Source: Calliopum simillimum (taxonomy: Eukaryota; Arthropoda; Insecta; Diptera; Lauxaniidae). From it: a DNA stretch of 64,000 nucleotides. Shown piece after piece: positions 49,541-62,379 of the stretch (the stretch's first letter is position 1; each line of letters opens with the position of its first letter). Both the position numbers and the translations under genes were made by a program. The notes below the pieces were generated by a model. That model was not told the DNA's origin, did not search any database, and saw nothing but the letters and a program-made list of their open reading frames with translations. Where the stretch lies: assembly GCA_951812925.1 (NCBI GenBank), contig OX638368.1, positions 156,784,492-156,848,491 of the forward strand. Reading direction: 5' to 3'.

Positions 49541-52506
49541 GTTGACGTATCACGCCCATTCTTTTAATTCTTCTTAACTATAGTTAAATCTTATTAAACG
49601 TTAGAAATATCAATGTTTTGGCACTCCCTCTATTTTTCCAAAACATGCAAGAAGCTATACCACTGTGCGGTAAGGTTATGTTCCATCGAAAGAAACAATT
49701 TTGTTTTTGTACGTAATTGTGGTCAAATTCTAGAACAATAATGTGGTTTTGAGTAAATGTAGATTTTTGGAAAAGGAAATATTTTGCTACTCGTATAAAT
49801 TGCATATTTCTCTTTCAAAATTGAACAGTTTATGTGAATTATTCAAAAATATCAAATGAAATTATTGAGATTTCTTATATGACGTTGAATCCGAATACAT
49901 CTTTAGAATAGTCAATATACATGCAGGATTTTGAGATATCCTTGCCTTAAGTTTTAGAAGACGCTGTTTTCAGGCTTATGAAGTAAGTAAACTATTTTTT
50001 TAATGGCATCGAATAGCCAATAAGTTGCTTGAATTTCAATTTATTTATTTGAAATAGGCATTTTCAATAATAAATGAAAAATTTTCGGCAGGAAAATATA
50101 TTTACTTAATATTGCAAAAAAAAGAGGCTTATGAGTAGCCACCTTTCAGCTATCATCGACGATATTATTTTCCGGCTGACGGACTATGAGGTGTTCACCA
50201 GAGACGTTTGGTCGTATTTATCATATATGGGATCTTATGGTATGGGCTAACGGAAAATATACGATTAATCGAACACCTCACTTTGACTCATATCTGTGTC
50301 ATTCAGGTGCTGATAAGTGTCGATTTTTGGATTGCAAAAGATAGTTTGGTTCTTTGGACCTCATCATAAATTTTTTGTTTTGTCATAATTTTATATTTTT
50401 AATTATTTTTAAAAAAAGGCCTATAAACAAGGTATTTTTCAATGACACACAAAAGATCAAGGTAATACAAAGCACTAACTATCTTTCTGTTATCATTTCC
50501 TTTCATAGTTTTAAAAAATATTGAAAATGGACAATTTTAATGTTCGATAAATCGATACTGGGTTAAAAACTTTGATACGTGTAAGAGCCAATGGTAGTAT
50601 TTGAAGGTAGGATACAAAATCGGTTGCTAACTCTATTTTGTTTTAATTAAAAGTTTAATACTCGTACATCACCTTTGAAAGATTTGCTTTTTAAGTTGGA
50701 ATGAATGCTAAAGTCAAAGCCAGTTCTTGACTCAAAACTGCAATCATCAGCTATTTTGAAGTGAATTTCCACCACTCACTTGTTTCGAGATACAGTGTAA
50801 GAGGGTAAATAAATTTACAACTACAATTTCCATCCACCACTTTAAAGTTTCTTAAAATTTTTTGCTATTGTCATTGTGATATTGTTATTTATGCATCATT
50901 TTAGCATTCTTATGGCTGACAAGTTTACTCTAATTGCTAAATTATTTTTGCCAAATTTTTCAAAATATATAAAACATATATTGGTACATTTTTCGGAGAA
51001 TCACCCATGTAGCTTGAGGTTTTCTAAAATACAAAAAACTTCATAAATAATATTTTGTGAACTCCATTAGCAAAACATTATGACAAGAGGCGAGATTTTT
51101 CAGAGTTTGTTATTTACACAAATGCTCTTTTGGCAACCAAAAATTTTAATTTCTAATAAGTATGTACCGAATGTTGCCTGTTGTAGTGTTTTGTAAAAAG
51201 TCAACAAAATATTAATTTTCTAAAAAGCCATTAAAATTTTACTAACTAATTCATAAAAACACTGTTGCCCTTTCACTCTTATCATTGTAGGTATGAACTT
51301 TGTAAAAAAAAAAATTGTTTTACGAATGCATCTCTGCATCCCAAAAGTAGTCATGCATAGACGAATACTCACAGACACACACACATGCACACACTGAATC
51401 ATATAAACACACACGCATCAAAGAATGCTTCCGGCTGTGCCATTGTTGATTTTGCTTTTGTGCCATTTCCTTATACCTGCGCTACCCTCCCCACTACATT
51501 ATGCCCCAGTAGGGGTCTGTACATAAAATCACACACACACAAACGGTGCATTCATTCATTCAAACTGAAAAAAGCAAAAGCATACGAATATTTCGAACCA
51601 AACAAACTTTGTGGGTGGCGTCCATTTCATACTGTTTAATAGCCCAAAAAATTCATTACGAGTTCCGCTTTTGTTTCGTACTCTCTCTCTCTCTATTAAA
51701 TTTTTGGCAACCTGCAGTTCGTACTGCTGAACTGAAATATGCAATACCCTGAGTTCCATTCAACCAAAGCAAAATTAATAAAACTAATTTTACCTGTTTG
51801 TCCTTTTATCCTGGCTCTCTTTGTTCTACACTTTGTAACAGATAAACAATCAACTGGCGTCGCTTTTACAACGACTTCAAAAAGTGATGCTTTTACTTTT
51901 TGTCATTTTATTTAAAATACTATGAATATTTAGAAAATAAAAAAAAAACTGTTTTTGTTTTTGTGGAAATGGGATCCCTTTTCCTGTGCAGCGTCACATA
52001 TCGCCACGTCAATGCTACAACTAGATAACTCCAATTTTCTAGTTTTGAGATAGTTTGAATGATTTTACACTTTGCACCAGACCAAGTAAATATTGTAGGT
52101 GTGGTCGAGTAATTTAACATGCCTATACTTCAAAATCGTAATACACCCTCAAAATCATAAGTTACCCTTAAAAAACTGTTTTGGGGGTACTTGGTGCATA
52201 TAAAAATTTTTAGCTGAGTTATTTCTTAACCAATTTCGCATTTTTTAACTGATTTGGATGGAAAATTTTATGGCCGTCCTAAAAATATATACTATATTTT
52301 AAGTTCAATGGAAATATTTTGGAGTACAGTTAAAAATTTTTTTTTGTTTTTTACAGTGTATGTCGTTTTTAAGCAACACTTTGAAAAGTAAGGCATATAA
52401 ATCGTAATTTATTCATAAAGTGCATACAATTTCAAATTAAACTAGCCATCATTCATCAAAATCATCAAAATTTAGGAGTTATCTAAACTTAGCATTGACG
52501 TGGCAA
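49541..52506. other. 3 kb without a supported gene
   Basis: 49880-49945 (GTTGAATCCGAATAC, TTTAGAAT, TTTTGAGATATCC) is a third relic of the CACGGTG foldback interior. (CA)n tracts occur at about 51371-51415 and 51530-51541, and (CT)n at about 51680-51694. GAGAATCACCCATGTA at about 51000 echoes the terminus of the 26069-28127 element. Confidence 0.5.
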
Positions 52507-52508
52507 TA

Positions 52509-53010
52509 TGTACATTAGACTGCTTCATTCACATAAAATTTTTCATAAAAAAGTTTATAATAAATTTTTCGTAAATATGTCACTTATGTAGTTTTTTAGC
52601 TTTCAAAATTTAAAAATGTTTTAAAACTTGAAAAAACTGTGTTTAGTTTTAAAGCGAAATATTAAGTTTTCAAAATGATTTTTAGCTTCGAAAGCTAAAA
52701 AACTACCGAAGTGACATATTTACGAAAAAAATTATTATAAACTTTTTTATGAAAAATTTTATGTTCTTTTTAATGGTAGCAGTCTCATTTATCTGCGTTT
52801 TTTCTTTCACGAGATATGTACAAAAGTGTTTAGAAGAGAACTCTTTCACACTTAAAACAAAGAAATACGATGCGCCACCAGTAAATATTAATATTATGGA
52901 CTCTCCTTGCACCTGAATTTTTAGTTTCTATCCTTTTAACAAAAAAACTTGTTGGATAGCAAATCGGAACCAAAAAAAAAAAAAAAAATTATGAAGCAGT
53001 CTTATGTACA
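52509..53010. mobile_element. 502-bp TA-flanked MITE with nested palindrome
   Basis: The 20-bp ends TGTACATTAGACTGCTTCAT (52509-52528) and their inverse (52991-53010) differ at one base and are flanked by TA on both sides. Inside, 52530-52600 is inverted at 52690-52765. Non-coding, mariner-type target. Confidence 0.82.
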
Positions 53011-53335
53011 TATGTCAGGAATGAGCTTTCACATTGAAAATAAATTAATTGTTGCAACTTTTTAAGCAAAAAAACACGAATTTTTATTTGTTAACAAATT
53101 TTGGTATTTTGGTCGTCAAAAGAATACACGGAGAAAAAAAAATAGTTCGTACTACTTTATTTCTAGTAAATTCTACTAAAATTTCAAGTCAAGATAGTGA
53201 CAACTCCCAAATTAAATAAATTTTACCTTACTGTTTAAGTAAAATCAGAATTTTCGAATAACCTAATAATTTAAAAAAAAAATTTAAGTGATATTTAACT
53301 TACTGTAATGTTCAAACAAAAAACTGAAAAAAAAG

Positions 53336-53443
53336 ACGAACTGACTAGGATTGGAACCGCGGTCCATCCATGTGATTGATAGAAGCATTTCAATTTTACT
53401 TACAATTACAAATATGTTAGACCTCTACACCACTGACCTACTT
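53336..53443 (-). other. tRNA-derived pseudogene or SINE head
   Basis: The minus strand reads TAGGTCAGTGGTGTAGAGGT near the start and GGACCGCGGTTCCAATCC near the end. The first resembles a tRNA D-arm/A box (A box 53422-53436) and the second a T-arm/B box (B box 53348-53358). It then runs into a T-rich end. The spacing is longer than in a functional tRNA and no clean anticodon stem is visible. Confidence 0.4.
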
Positions 53444-53445
53444 AT

Positions 53446-53850
53446 ATGATGAACAGGTTTAAAATTTGTATATTAAGCAAATGTTTTTACTATAATTAAA
53501 TATAAAGTAGAAATGGTTATACATTTTCCTGGCATTACTTTATTATTTCACTATATTTTATTTGTAAATATTACTTTCCGGAACCATCAAATAGTTCATA
53601 CGTGTGTTTATTCATGTTTAAAATTTAGTGTTAATTTCTTTAATTTTTTTACACATTTTTCAAAATAAAAAAAGAGGATGAGCCAACTCTGGCATTATAG
53701 TCTCTGGATTACATCCTAAAAGCATAAAAACATGGAACTAAGACGTTTACGGGTTTGTATTACAGACATCGGTTAATGGGCCATTAAATTAGAGGGTGGA
53801 AATCGGAGATAGGGGTAAAAGTGTAATTTTCACAGTTCTTTCAATATACA
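53446..53850. other. Non-coding spacer
   Basis: Nothing recognisable. Confidence 0.45.
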
Positions 53851-53852
53851 TA

Positions 53853-55494
53853 CAGTGGCTCACAGCTTATTTCGTGCAGTAATTTTTTTTTAACTTTAAA
53901 ACACTGTATCTTTAAAACTAATACATATATTATCAAATTTTAAATGCAGGCTTAGACGGGAATGTGTACTGTTTATAATAAGTAAAAAAAAATCCACAAA
54001 ATTTGATTCCGAGACGCTCAAGGCGGAAAAAACCGACCGAGCAGGAGAAATTAAAGTCACAGCTTATTTCGTGCAGATGCTTATTTTCACTTTGGAGCCA
54101 GCGTTTCGCGTTATTTAATGAGAATTTCTTTTTCTATGTTCTTTGTGTGGTCTTCTCAACCAGATGCAGCCAATTTTTAGTTTGATCATGTACATGTGAG
54201 GGTAAAAAAGTGCATTTTGCCGAAATGGGTCGTCCAGCAATGAAAATCAGTGATAACTCAGTTGAAGAACGGCCAATACATGCGCTAAGCTGCTTAATAT
54301 GTTGGTTTGAGTCCTACCTACCATGCAAAGCACAATTGAAAGCTTCGTTCATGCAAATCGGGTCCAAAATAAGGGTAAAAGTGCGTCAAACGACTATTTT
54401 AATCCAGCTGACGATTCATTTATGGTCCACAAAATCAATACTAACCCACATTATTGGCTCCAAAAACCGTCTGGGATATACATGAAGAACAAAGTAACTC
54501 GTACAGTGCGAAAAATGGCGGCTGCGTGTCCCGAGACCACAGCTTCAAAGCCCAAGTAGTCCTTCATAAGCAAAAACAAATTCAAAAAAGTCTACTTGGT
54601 TTTCCGATTCGGCTCAATATTACGTTTCCGCCATAAGTATGTCATGTCATCAGGTTCAAATATGTTAAATTTAGACTCGTCCATGATTATGACGTTGCTT
54701 TAAAAGTCCTAATCTTTGTGGGCGTGCTAATACTGAGCTCGATATCAAAAATAATGTAGGCTATTCTGGCTTTTTTTGTTTATGAAGGGCTACTTAGGCT
54801 TTAAAGTTGTGGTCTCGGGACATGCAGCCGCCAGTTTTTACACTGTACAAGTTACTTAGTTCTTGGTGTATATCCCAGATGGTTTTTGGAGCCAATAATG
54901 TGGGTTAGTATTGATTTTGTGGACCATAACTGAATCGTCAGCTGGACTAAAATTGTTGTTTGACGAACTTTAACCCTAATTTTGGACCCGATTTGCATGA
55001 ACGAAGCTTTCAATTGTACTTTGCATTGTGAGTGAGACTCAAACTAACATATTAAGAATCTTAACGCATAGATTTGCCGTTCTTAAAATGAGTTATCACC
55101 GATTTTCGTTGCTGGACGACCCATTTCTGCAAAATGCACTTTTTTACCCCCACATGTACATGATCAAACTAAAAACTGGCTGCATCTGGTTGAGAATACC
55201 ACACAGAGAACATAGAAAAAGAAATTCTCATTAAATAACGCGAAACGCTGGCTCCAAAGGGAAAATAAGCATCTGTACGAAATCAGCTGTGACTTTAATT
55301 TCTCCTGCTCGGTCGGTTTTTTCCGCCTTGAGCGTCTCGGAATCAAATTTTGTGGATTTTTTTTTTACTTATTATAAACAGTAGACATTCCCGTCTAAGC
55401 CTGCATGCAATTTGATAATATATGTATTAGTTTTAAAGATACAGTGTTTTAAAGTTAAAAAAAATTACTGCACGAAATAAGCTGTGAGCCACTG
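53853..55494. mobile_element. Tc1-like foldback element, 1.64 kb
   Basis: The ends CAGTGGCTCACAGCTTATTT are flanked by TA (53851-53852, 55495-55496). Inverted arms of about 730 bp (53853-54590 and 54768-55494) surround a ~180-bp centre. AGCTTATTTCGTGCAG recurs subterminally (54060-54075), as in Tc1-type elements with long repeats. Each arm holds the start of a Tc1-like transposase gene and the centre holds part of the catalytic core, so the element is a defective derivative of a full transposon. Confidence 0.85.
54597..55125 (-). pseudogene. Remnant of Tc1-like transposase
   Basis: On the minus strand an MGRPATKI-type start near 55121 resembles Tc1 transposase N-termini, followed by several stops. 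In the central spacer (54600-54700) the minus strand reads IIMDESKFNIFEPDDMTYLW, matching the first catalytic aspartate block of Tc1 transposases. The rest of the catalytic domain is absent: beyond the centre the sequence turns into the inverted copy of the 5' part (plus-strand ATG at 54224, MGRPAMKISDNS). Non-functional. Confidence 0.75.
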
Positions 55495-55496
55495 TA

Positions 55497-58400
55497 TCTA
55501 GCGAACGAAGCAAAATTTCAATATACTTTTCAGGAAACCTTTTGTAGAAAATAAAATTTGTCAACGAAATAGCTTATTTAAAAAGCCTGAACAAAATTTC
55601 TTAAGTAACTTTGCTAAAAATGTTGAAACAAAAAAAAAAATTTTGAATTGTTTTGTTTTTTACTTGTTTTGGGATTGAGAGCATTGGCTTATATAAAAAA
55701 GAGGGATAAAAGTTGCGTTAAAAAGCTTTATTCAAACAGTTTTTAGGTTAAAAATTTACCGAAATATGGCCACTCGAAAAAGGTAATTTTTTACGGGGTC
55801 GGAAAATCGGTTTTTTACTCAAAAACAAAGCATCTTACGAAAACAATTTAACAATTTTTGAAAAGGTCGATAACTCGGAAAGTAAGAGTTCAATTGGAAA
55901 AGTTCGCAGGTATAGTTTGATATTGAAGGCTATTTCCACTTTTGAAAAAATGTAATTACTCCTTTTCCTGGATTTGCGACATAAGCGCATTCTGCAACTT
56001 CAAGCAAGGACATCTCAAAATCTTGCATGTGTATGGACAATTCGATCTCGTATTCAGCGTCAAAATATACGTAAGGGTACATATGTCTAGTCAAAAGTTT
56101 ATTCCATTTTTATTGTGTTCCCTTGTAATTTTTACTTTTTCCCATACAAAAACGACCTTCTCTATTATTAACATTTGAGTGAAACCGTAATTATTTTTTT
56201 CCGTATAAATTATATAGAAATAAAACATACTATAAGCGCTATCCACAGAATTGATCCATAAAGCTGAAATTTCATGGAGTCTCTTTAGGCACGATACTAA
56301 AATGTTAGCAAACTAATGAAACTGAGAGAATAAAACTTCAAAAAACACCCTAATATACACATTATAACTTGCCGCTAAGCTAGTACTCAAGTTTTCACAT
56401 TAAAAATGTATTTGACAATAAAGTAAGCCATAACCCTCAGTCATATATTGCTCTTTCTTTGAAAGCTTCAGTGGTACTTAAGTTAAATGGGCTCTAAGTG
56501 ATGCATATCAAAAATATATTTATTTATGCAAAAGAGTAAGATGCAGCAAAAGTTGCAACAAAAGAATCAAGAGTGTTCCAATTCACTACTTTAGTGCAGA
56601 AATTCGCTTGTGAAGGACTGATTTGTATCAAATCGTTTTACCTCCCCTCAAGTGATTCACAAACTATTCGATCACTTCGTTATTGTTATGAAAACAACAC
56701 TTATCCCGTATTTATATTTTAATAACAGGTTTAAAATCGATTGTAGAATGTTCAGAATATGCCTAATCAGTGAATCTAACCTTAACATGAAAACTGATAA
56801 TATGAATATGTACACTATTACTAACGTAAAGCTTTCATATAAAATTATCTCATAGAAGATAAGATCCTTTTTCCTGTGGAGCATATTTGAAATGTTTTAA
56901 TCAAGATTAAAATCTTGCTACATCTCTCAAATTACAACTTTACAAATTGTATCTTCAACAAACATAAACATAAAATCTAAATGCATGTCAATTAAATAAG
57001 TAAAATTAAATAAAAATGAATTGCATTCATGCTACTTGAAAGTACATACTAACATATTCAATACCTACGAAAGAAAATGTCGTTAAATTTAATTCAATTA
57101 CTATACTGAATGAAATTTAATTCAATTCAATTCAATCAAACCATTACCAAGTTTAACTCATCCCCTCCCCTAAAGCATAACTATTATTACAGCTCCATTA
57201 AATTTCATTTTCAGTAGAGTGATAGAGAAAAAAGAATTTTGTAAAAAGGCAAGAATGAAAAAAAAAGTTCTGAAGGCGGTGCCCCGACACGTTGTAATGT
57301 GCCCACACAAAGAAAACCCTTTTCAACCACAAAACACCTGCAGGGATATTCATTCAATGGTAGAGTGTAAAAAATTTTTCAATTTTCCATCTTTTGTGTG
57401 TCAATAATCGTTCAATTCATGTGAACTGTCATTTTGCACGGTACAGCACCACATCCTGACGTGTCCTTTTTCACACATTCCCTTTGTATGTGCGCGATAG
57501 CAATTCGATTGGCTTTTCTGTTGCCATAATTTGTAATGAGTTCCTCGTTCCACTCACTACCAACCATTACCTATGCGCTCATCTTGCACATAACAAAAGC
57601 ATATCCTGGGTACAAAGTAACAGTGCTCCCATTGCTCGAGAACCATTTGCCTTCCCATATCAGTCAGTCGGTGTCAATGAAGGCTTAAAGAAATTTTACC
57701 TCAAGGGACATAACATTTGCCTCCGTCAAAGAAAAGTTTACATCATATTATGGGAGGAAAAAAAAAAAATTAAAAATAAAAATAAACATCAATATCAACA
57801 GCTTTGCTCCACGTTATATGATGACGTTCAGTAGCGGTTTCGAAATTAAGCATTAATAGGCCAATTTTAAGCTTACGTAAATTTTTAAACAGGAGAATAA
57901 AAACTCTTTGGTATGACTGAAACAAAACTATCGTCTTAATCAGATGGTTTGTAATGAAAAAATAAAATTCAAAAAAAAAATCTTCAAAAGATTTCTTACT
58001 TGATTTAAAAGAATTTGCATTTCAATCAAAAGCATTTGCTTTTGTTTCACAATTCAAAATACGCAAGCATGCTAAGGAATGTGTTCACTGCTTTCTTGAG
58101 TACCGTTGACCTACCCGACTACAAATAAGTTTACGTTGGGATTCGATTCGAATCGTTTAATTATGTTATTTGATTATGTTATATCTGTGTCTGACATCGA
58201 CTCAGATGCAAAATATTTTTAAAGTATAAGGACTGGTTAACAAGCTAGATGACTTCAAAAATTTGACTAATCATCAGGAATGCCTTACTTTGAATCAATA
58301 TTTTTAAAACCCTCTAGCTCGTAAGCCAAACTTTATACCGTAAAAATAGTTTGCATCTGGAACCAGGACATATATAGGTATAATAATCAAATATTACTGA

Positions 58401-61400
58401 AATCGGAATCATCAAAATTTTTTAGCTGGTACTTCACGGAAAAACTCCAATTTACAAAATTTCCCGGAAAAATTGGGAGGACCCATTTTGATATGTTGTT
58501 CAGGGCAAAATTGTCTGTCGATTGGTATAGGTTTAATGAAGTTTGGAATTAGTGCGAGACTTACATATATAGCCAGTAACTAATTTGACTGGTCTATAAC
58601 AGATTTATTTTATAAAATGATAATCAATCAGCATGTGTTTGAGAAAGTCTTTTGTGTTCGAACGAAACTAAAATTAATTTATGTTACATTTGAACTGAAT
58701 CAAATTAATAAAATTCCTTAGGAAATTGGACAAAATACTGATTCAAACAATATACTGGGAACGTCTTAAGGTGTTTAGTATCAGATCCTGATAAGGAACC
58801 AATCAGTTGACTTTATTAAGAAATGTCTGATCTGGATCTGATCATGATCTGGAATACCTTAACTGATTTCTATGTAGTCGGGTATCTGATTATCTTCAGT
58901 TAGGGCACATGTTTGATTTTAAATCCGTCCCTGTGGTGTTCTGCCCATTTTTGTAGTTGCACATATACATACATTCATATGTTAGTACGTATGTTCGTTT
59001 GTTTGTTTGTTGTACAAGCACGTTGCACACACTGTAAAAGCACAGCACATTCCAAAATAAATTCAATCGAATTCCACACATGAGGGTCCTTTTGTTAGGA
59101 GTTGAAATTAAAAAGAATTAAAATTGCTCTTGTGGAAAATATTGAATTGACAGGACTGGAAGGCAAAATTGGTGTAGTGGTTGCAGCAGTATCTGATCAC
59201 AGTGTGGCTTTATTGTTTTGTTGTTGCTGTTGTTGTTTGCTTGCTGCATTGATGGTTATTTTGTTGTTGGTTTTATTAAACCAATTGGGAAAATTTATTC
59301 CCCCTGCTATTAAAAATAAATTCATTAAATAAATTCTTATACATATAAAGAGCAATATTGATTGAATGGTGCATGAACATTAATAAACGTTTTAGGTTTT
59401 TAATTTATTATGAAAACTTATTTTTTTTAATATTACCCATGTACTACATATATATACATATATATATTAAAGTTTAAAAAATTTAAGAAGACTGGTGCTA
59501 AGGACCAATGCTACATCTTTGATAACAAAGTTATACCTACTGTTTATAACTTCTGATAACTGTAAAAAATCAAATAAATTACTTATGTATATTATAACTT
59601 TTGGGGTCATTAATATAGAACTTATGTGTTTTATATTTTTATATCATAAAATACAATCTGAGATAGTAAGATTAATGCTAAGTTTTTTTAGAGAAGATTA
59701 AACTCTGTTACTGTTACTCCAGAGCTCAATTTCGATAAATTGTGTCGTCTGAAACTAACAATGAAATCAAAAAGAAACAACTTGAGCCATTAGCTCCTCT
59801 TTTTATGGGTCTTTTTGACTCATTATTCCAAAAACTGTGTTTTATTGATTTAAGTGTTTTACTTAAATACTATGCTGAAAACTTCACTATAGCTTACTAG
59901 AGTCAGATTTTTTTGTTTCTAAAACTAAAATTAACACTTTTTGGAAAAGCTTTCGATTCAATTGATGTTAGAAAATATTTTGATGATAAAATTTAAAAAT
60001 TGCAAAATTAATTTGCCTCTGCTCAGAAAAAAACTGGCGGTAAAATTAACTATAAAAATTGGGCTTCTTGTAATTGGCTGGTTACAAACCTTATGAAGTG
60101 CTAACTATCAAACCATTCCAAAACAGTTTTCGGTGTATTGTAACAGTTGATATAGTGAGCCTACTCTCTTATGGGGTTATTTTTACTGTAATTGTAAAAA
60201 AACTAATTCAATGGTTTTTAAACCAAAGAAATCGCAAATTTACAGAGCTCTATGTCAGAATACAAAATGTAATAATCTATCAAAAATCTAGGTTAAACTA
60301 ACTGTTTTCACAATACCTAAACATTTTAATAGTAACTGCGCAGTACTGCAGAGTCAATTTGACCGTTACTGAGAAGAGATGCAATTTCTATCGTTCAAAT
60401 CGGTTAGATTAACCGCATTTTTTTTCTCTGTGTACTTGTTTAACAAAATGCATAATTAAATCACCTTATTATATTTCCATGTAGTATCTAGATAACAGGA
60501 AAATATGATTTAGTTTCAATTTTATTAGTAAAACTTTGAAGAATGATAGAACAAAGATAGTCTATGGCTTCAGCTGTCATCAAGTACTTTTAACCCATTA
60601 GAGCACACGGACTCCGAGTGAACCATTTTAAATAAAACTTCACACCTTCTGAATTCAAAAACCGTCGTGAGTTACCGGTGCTTTCACAGGACAAGCCAGT
60701 TAGAATGGAGCAATGGAAAAATTTCGAAAACTTCGATCATTGATGCATTCTGAATCAAAAGTAAGAGCAATGTTTCGAGTATCATATGGCACTCATGACA
60801 TGACATGGATTAAGGATGATTTTAGTTCATTAGAACCCAATTGATTTTTTAAAATTGAGCTTTCCCATCATTACAATTTCAGCTGACTGACGAAGTGATG
60901 TTGTCATGTAACATGAAGGCTAGAGAAATCATTTTTTGTTTGAACCCTACAGAAAAATAAAGATACGAATGAACGTAATTAGAAAATTTATAATTTAAAA
61001 TGTTTTGTTTTAATTTAAATTTTTCAGCTCGTTTTTTGTTCTCCTGCTCAAAAGCAGCACATACATATTAAGCAAAAGAAAATGTCCTGCAGCAAAGTAT
61101 GGTTGCGTAAAAGCGTAGAGAAAAGAAACAGGATAAAAAAGAAGTTCGTTTAGCAGCATTTTTCTTTTTTTCTCATCTCTATGTAGTTTTATGCCTTTCG
61201 GAGTGAAATGAAAATACTACAGTTGAATGCGCAAAATTTATTTTTTTTTTTGTGCAAAATTGCAGAGGCGCAAAATAGTGCATTCTTACATTTATTAACG
61301 AATACTCACTCTTAAATATATAAATTAATGCCTTTTATATAAACGTCTGGATAAGAACAATAAATTTTGATTAGAATGCGATAGAAGCTTTTACTATTTA

Positions 61401-61479
61401 AGTATAACCTTTCAAAGGAAGTACTTCAAAATGTTAAACCATTTGTACATCCCGTGATATAATGATTAACTTTCAGATG
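55497..61479. other. 6 kb without a supported gene
   Basis: Only short ORFs; the longest (57484-57834, 116 residues) has no recognisable domain. Simple tracts: ATTCA-rich at 57117-57140 and TATA-rich at about 59448-59470. A TTG/CTG-rich stretch (59215-59275) yields a hydrophobic pseudo-peptide. No MITE ends identified. Confidence 0.45.
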
Positions 61480-61481
61480 CA

Positions 61482-62377
61482 GGCGAAGGTAACCGGTTGT
61501 GGGCCGGGTTTCGTTTTTTGCCCGTAACTTGCATTCAAGTATACATATTTTTGACTAATGGGTACCAATGGAGAGCTAGAGGCAGTAGGTAACCAAAAAG
61601 AAACAATTTTTCTATAATTTTTCATAACAAAAAATTTTTTTTAACAAATTTTATAAAGAGAATGTTTTTGGACAGAACAAATTTTATAACCGGTTGTGGG
61701 CCACCCTGAAAAATCAACTTCAAATGCAAAATTATGAAAAAAAAAAAACAGTAAAGAAATATGTATTATCAAAATTTATTTATCAATGAAGCCTCTAGTG
61801 GCGAAAAAACATCAAGAAACTTTTTCAAATTATTAATCATCCTCATCGGATTCGCAATTTGGCTTTCGGCCGCGATTTGATGATTTTTTGGGTGAAGCGG
61901 CTTGCAAGGGGCCAAGTTCATCCAAAAGACAGCTAACAGAAGTCGATTTATTTATTTTATGGTAACCCACAACCGATTACAAAAGGTGGACCACAACCGG
62001 TAACGGCAACCATACCTTAAGTGACCGGCAAAATTCTCGTGGCGAAAAATTTTGAGCAAAACCGTTATAAAATCGGAAAATTTAACGCAAATACTGCATA
62101 AAAATGCATAACCCTCACCTCTTTGCAATATTTCACTTCACTTTATCACACTCGAAAAATCTTCAGAAATTACTTTATTGGAAATTTCTTCGTAAATTTT
62201 TTTTGTTTTGTTGTAGCTGCGGGTCAGATGCGTCCTTTCACTTCAGTGTTTGCACTAATACTGTCTATTGTCAATGTACACATAACCTCATACTCAGATC
62301 TGGTATATTTTATAAACGTCAAAAAATACAAGGGGTGGCCCACAACCGGTGACGGCCCACAGCCGGTTACCTTCCCC
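61482..62377. mobile_element. 896-bp MITE with AACCGGTTGTGGGCC motifs
   Basis: The left end GGCGAAGGTAACCGGTTGTG matches the inverse of the right end, GGGGAAGGTAACCGGCTGTG. TA follows the right end; CA precedes the left. The motif AACCGGTTGTGGGCC is at 61491 and 61688, and inverted, sometimes degenerate, at 61966, 61988, 62337 and 62354. Non-coding. Its ends and plan are shared with 8932-9701. Confidence 0.75.
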
Positions 62378-62379
62378 TA

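Noticed and set aside
50186..50283. ATGAGGTGTTC and its inverse GAACACCTCA as possible MITE ends
   Set aside because: Only about 10 bp match and no target duplication is visible.
57484..57834. 116-residue plus-strand ORF
   Set aside because: Lys-rich poly-A-driven tail and no domain.
53135..60435. ACACGGAGAAAAAAA near 53135 and its inverse near 60416 as ends of one large element
   Set aside because: The similarity stops after the purine run and the intervening 7 kb shows no coherent element.
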